39,921 nucleotides of DNA from Nemertoderma westbladi. Its lineage: Eukaryota; Xenacoelomorpha; Nemertodermatida; Nemertodermatidae. The DNA is taken from positions 1 through 39,921 of the forward strand of contig JAUCBJ010008203.1 in the NCBI GenBank assembly GCA_032718475.1, given 5' to 3'. The stretch's first letter is position 1. Every line of letters begins with the position of its first letter. The notes under the pieces were generated by a model. The model did no database searches. It was not told the DNA's origin and saw nothing but the letters and a program-made list of their open reading frames with translations. Positions 36,700 through 39,921 of this stretch are shown one piece after another. Both the position numbers and the translations under genes were made by a program.

Positions 36700-37487
36700 C
36701 AAAGGCAAATTTGTGTAATGGCTGGCATCCAACGGTTTTAAGCTAAATCGAGAGTGCTGATTCCGAATCCGTCTGAAGCCAAGCTCAATTGTTAATTTTT
36801 GGGTCCCGTTTCACCATGGCAACTGGAGGTCATTTGCAAAACACCACTTTCTATTGACTCTACAGAATTCTAACCTTGACCTACCCCCCTAAACCGGCAT
36901 TAGAGAATCCATTGAGGTACATTTTAGAACACAGTTACAATGGCAACCGTTCGAAATACGTCTTCAAATGTTGTTTTTACTGCAAATTTAGGTGAATTTT
37001 TGCAAATTTCAATAGTTTTCTAAACCATTGCCAAATACGTGTTCCCTCCCCTTGGGCTAAAATCATTAAACATTCCAAATATATTTTCAATATGACCCTC
37101 TATATTTTTAATGGTGGCGCCATAAAATTGGATTAGCAGTTGCCATGTATCAATGGAGGGGTTATTTTGTGTTGTTATTTTGAGGTCCATTTAGGGTCAA
37201 TTACCTTACATGTTCATAACCCACGACAATTATTTACCGACGCAGCAAGTCTTTTCTTATTACCATAGCAACGGGAAACATTTTGTAAAATGTAGAATAT
37301 CCATCAGAAACTTGTCATCGTTTTTGTATTTTATTCGCCTTAGAGTTTAATAATTTAAGGATTTTTGATAATTAAAAGTATATGGGGTCTTCTGTAGTTA
37401 TTCTATTTGACAAAGTTATGTTTTATGGTCATGTCAAATTTCAAAGTCAAAATGCTTTATGGGCTGACAAAGTTCACTCAAAATTTT
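36700..37487. other. Non-coding spacer, nothing recognised
   Basis: Ordinary AT-rich sequence between the Gypsy element and the 36-bp array. No motif or gene is supported. Confidence 0.5.
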
Positions 37488-38615
37488 GGAATGCAACCCC
37501 GGCGCCCCCAGAACTCTCTAGGTGCAATGCAACCCCGGCGCCCCCAGAACTCTCTAGGTGCAATGCAACCCCGGCGCCCCCAGAACTCTCTAGGTGCAAT
37601 GCAACCCCGGCGCCCCCAGAACTCTCCAGGTGCAATGCAACCCCGGCGCCCCCAGAACTCTCTAGGTGCAATGCAACCCCGGCGCCCCCAGAACTCTCTA
37701 GGTGCAATGCAACCCCGGCGCCCCCAGAACTCTCTAGGTGCAATGCAACCCCGGCGCCCCCAGAACTCTCTAGGTGCAATGCAACCCCGGCGCCCCCAGA
37801 ACTCTCTAGGTGCAATGCAACCCCGGCGCCCCCAGAACTCTCCAGGTGCGATGCAACCCCGGCGCCCCCAGAACTCTCTAGGTGCAATGCAACCCCGGCG
37901 CCCCCAGAACTCTCTAGGTGCAATGCAACCCCGGCGCCCCCAGAACTCTCTAGGTGCAATGCAACCCCGGCGCCCCCAGAACTCTCTAGGTGCAATGCAA
38001 CCCCGGCGCCCCCAGAACTCTCTAGGTGCAATGCAACCCCGGCGCCCCCAGAACTCTCTAGGTGCAATGCAACCCCGGCGCCCCCAGAACTCTCTAGGTG
38101 CAATGCAACCCCGGCGCCCCCAGAACTCTCTAGGTGCAATGCAACCCCGGCGCCCCCAGAACTCTCTAGGTGCAATGCAACCCCGGCGCCCCCAGAACTC
38201 TCTAGGTGCAATGCAACCCCGGCGCCCCCAGAACTCTCCAGGTGTGATGCAACCCCGGCGCCCCCAGAACTCTCCAGGTGTGATGCAACCCCGGCGCCCC
38301 CAGAACTCTCTAGGTGCAATGCAACCCCGGCGCCCCCAGAACTCTCTAGGTGCAATGCAACCCCGGCGCCCCCAGAACTCTCTAGGTGCAATGCAACCCC
38401 GGCGCCCCCAGAACTCTCTAGGTGCAATGCAACCCCGGCGCCCCCAGAACTCTCTAGGTGCAATGCAACCCCGGCGCCCCCAGAACTCTCCAGGTGCAAT
38501 GCAACCCCGGCGCCCCCAGAACTCTCTAGGTGCAATGCAACCCCGGCGCCCCCAGAACTCTCTAGGTGCAATGCAACCCCGGCGCCCCCAGAACTCTCCA
38601 GGTGCAATGCAACCC
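37488..38615. repeat. GC-rich minisatellite, 36-bp unit, about 31 copies
   Basis: Core CCCCGGCGCCCCCAGAACTC, then TCTAGGTGCAATGCAA. Units are almost identical; only TCT/TCC before AGG and the GTGCAATG/GTGCGATG/GTGTGATG site vary. The array is far more GC-rich than its flanks. The minus strand carries two G runs per unit. Unit length is divisible by three, so two plus and two minus frames stay open for 377-434 codons. In the frame at 37382-38632 (ATPAPPELSRCN repeats) two of three variable bases are silent, but three sites are too few to argue for coding. Confidence 0.97.
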
Positions 38616-38662
38616 CGATTCATGGAATATAAATTAATGGATATCATTTATGATAGAGTTAG

Positions 38663-39163
38663 CATGATAGAGAGGAATTACCTGAATCATCGCTATCCAC
38701 AGACATTTTAAAAAGTCTAATCGGTCTAATCGAACGCATCAAAACATGCCCAAAAACTCATCTACAGACCATAACGAGGACTTTACTGGCAATAAATACA
38801 GAACGCGACGGCCTTGGGTGTAGTGGAGCTCTTCAAAAAGCCCGCAACTCTTTCAACCTTCCCTCGATGTTCTCCTTACTAACCTATAACTACAACGTAC
38901 CCGATCTGTTATGGCGTCTACATGAAGGGTTCCCAACCCTTAAGGATAGAGCAACCTCGGAATTTATTACAGAATGTTTCAGTAGAAACATACTAAACTT
39001 GAAATCAAAGGGGGGTGTGCGGAGACCCCCCCCCCCCCCCCCCGGACACTTCCCCGGACACTGTCTGGGGGGGAAGTATCCTAGATCCCAAAGCGGGAAC
39101 TCACACAATCGCATTTATGGGGGTCAATCCAGTGTGGGATACAGCTTACGACTGATAGCATAG
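38663..39163 (+). other. Unrecognised 166-codon open frame, possible exon or element 3' end
   Basis: Open from just after a TAG at 38660 to a TAG ending at 39163, with ordinary amino-acid composition for the first 115 codons. There are helical-looking stretches (ILKSLIGLIERIKTC; SLLTYNYNVPDLLWRLHEGF; ATSEFITECFSRNILNLK), then a Pro run encoded by the C18 tract and a Gly/Ser-rich end. The first ATG is at 38867, so a start outside the window's continuous sequence (splicing or a truncated element) is likely. The AT-rich 3' region after it leads to an (AATC)n tail, which suggests the last part of a non-LTR retrotransposon. I do not recognise the protein. Confidence 0.35.
39026..39043 (+). repeat. 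Poly-C tract, 18 C
   Basis: The third long C run. It lies inside the unrecognised frame, with GGGGGG just upstream and GGGGGGG at about 39067, so local G/C pairing is possible. Confidence 0.95.
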
Positions 39164-39334
39164 CATACTATAACCTACATAATGACTCTGTACGGTCTTA
39201 CTTTAACTTGATAATTTATTTGCCTCAACTTTTATTTAACTGACAATTTTACTTTCCAAGGTCTTTTCTTATTGTGCAGTGCACGTATCGTGCGAAATGC
39301 ATTTATCGTTTTTATCGTTAAACAATAAAACAAT

Positions 39335-39465
<131 letters not shown>

Positions 39466-39497
39466 CATGTTGATATCAAATAAGTAGATAGCGGGAC

Positions 39498-39921
39498 AAT
39501 GAATGGTGAATGTAATGCAAAAAATATTTAATTTTCACAATATTTCAACTCCCCTTGCGGGAGCCTTCCTCAGGTGAGGAGTTTAATCAACTACTGTATA
39601 TTAAGGAGAAAACCCTCAACTACCGGAATAATTGCGGTTATAATGTACAATATACAATTCAAATTTCCCGCCTACCCAAAGCAAGCTAATTCCAATAATA
39701 CTGCAAGGCAATCGAACAGGTCCAAACTATATAGAAAAAACGGATGAACTGTAGATAATTGTAGATAATTAATAAATGTCGAATAAACCCGCCTAGCAAG
39801 AACCCTACACCAAATTTACCAAATAGGGAACAAATTGGTAAATAATAAAATATGTATAATACGACAAAAATAATGTAATGTAAAATAATGTATAATTTTT
39901 GCATTACATTCACCATTCATT
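39498..39921. mobile_element. Element bounded by 26-bp perfect inverted repeats, may continue past the window
   Basis: AATGAATGGTGAATGTAATG plus CAAAAA at 39498-39523 is exactly inverted at 39896-39921, the last base of the window. Inside are the hairpin CTCCC-CTTGC-GGGAG (39549-39563) and CCTCAGGTGAGG. On the minus strand CCTGAGGAAGG...GAAATATTGTGAAA resembles 3' ends of Penelope-like elements, which often carry inverted partial copies. A MITE is the alternative. No transposase is seen. The minus frame at 39916-39686 is only hydrophobic AT-rich translation. Confidence 0.55.

Noticed and set aside
37382-38711. Proline-rich repeat protein of 416-434 codons
   Set aside because: Four competing frames are open and no upstream exon or conserved start is visible. 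It is kept only as a question under findings.

Overview
This is an AT-rich, gene-poor stretch of a nuclear genome, most likely from an invertebrate animal. The main clues are two Ty3/Gypsy LTR retrotransposons with metazoan-style Gag and Pol proteins, a tRNA-derived SINE, LINE-like 3' ends with short simple-repeat tails, fold-back elements and long tandem arrays. Bacterial-style operons, rRNA, tRNA genes and host genes that I can name are all absent. I cannot fix the phylum from sequence alone.

Layout, left to right. Bases 58-2800 hold a minisatellite with a 26-bp unit. Bases 2900-4290 hold an unrelated 25-bp minisatellite with decayed edges. Bases 4291-7029 are non-coding, with a perfect small hairpin, a 48-bp direct repeat and a probable LINE 3' end. 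Bases 7030-9844 hold a badly decayed Gypsy pol on the minus strand, flanked by LTR-like direct repeats. Its pieces are out of order: the integrase C-terminus sits upstream of the reverse transcriptase. Bases 9845-14182 are unrecognised. A 758-bp fold-back element (14264-15021) lies next to a 24-bp minisatellite (15100-16925). A perfect 35-bp inverted repeat follows at 17514-17666. An 18-bp minisatellite fills 19403-21807, a tRNA-derived SINE sits near 22085-22330, and a very large 16-bp array of roughly 490 units fills 23331-31243.

Bases 32285-36695 are a structurally complete Ty3/Gypsy element on the minus strand. It has a 4-bp target duplication (ATGG), two LTRs of about 292 bp with TG...CA ends, a primer-binding site, a polypurine tract, and gag, protease-RT-RNase H and integrase reading frames. 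The insertion looks fairly young, because the LTRs are nearly identical outside one AT-rich block. This copy nevertheless looks dead: the reading frames are broken, and the first catalytic aspartate of RT reads as histidine.

The right end carries a GC-rich 36-bp minisatellite (37488-38615), an unrecognised 166-codon open frame (38663-39163) containing a poly-C tract, an (AATC)n microsatellite, and an element bounded by 26-bp inverted repeats that reaches the window edge.

Tandem arrays make up about 44% of the window. Several arrays give open frames of hundreds of codons on both strands, but these follow from unit lengths divisible by three and show no sign of coding selection. I found no convincing new multi-gene system. 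The observations most worth following are the permuted Gypsy copy, the higher-order structure of the arrays, the fold-back elements and the unidentified frame at 38663-39163.
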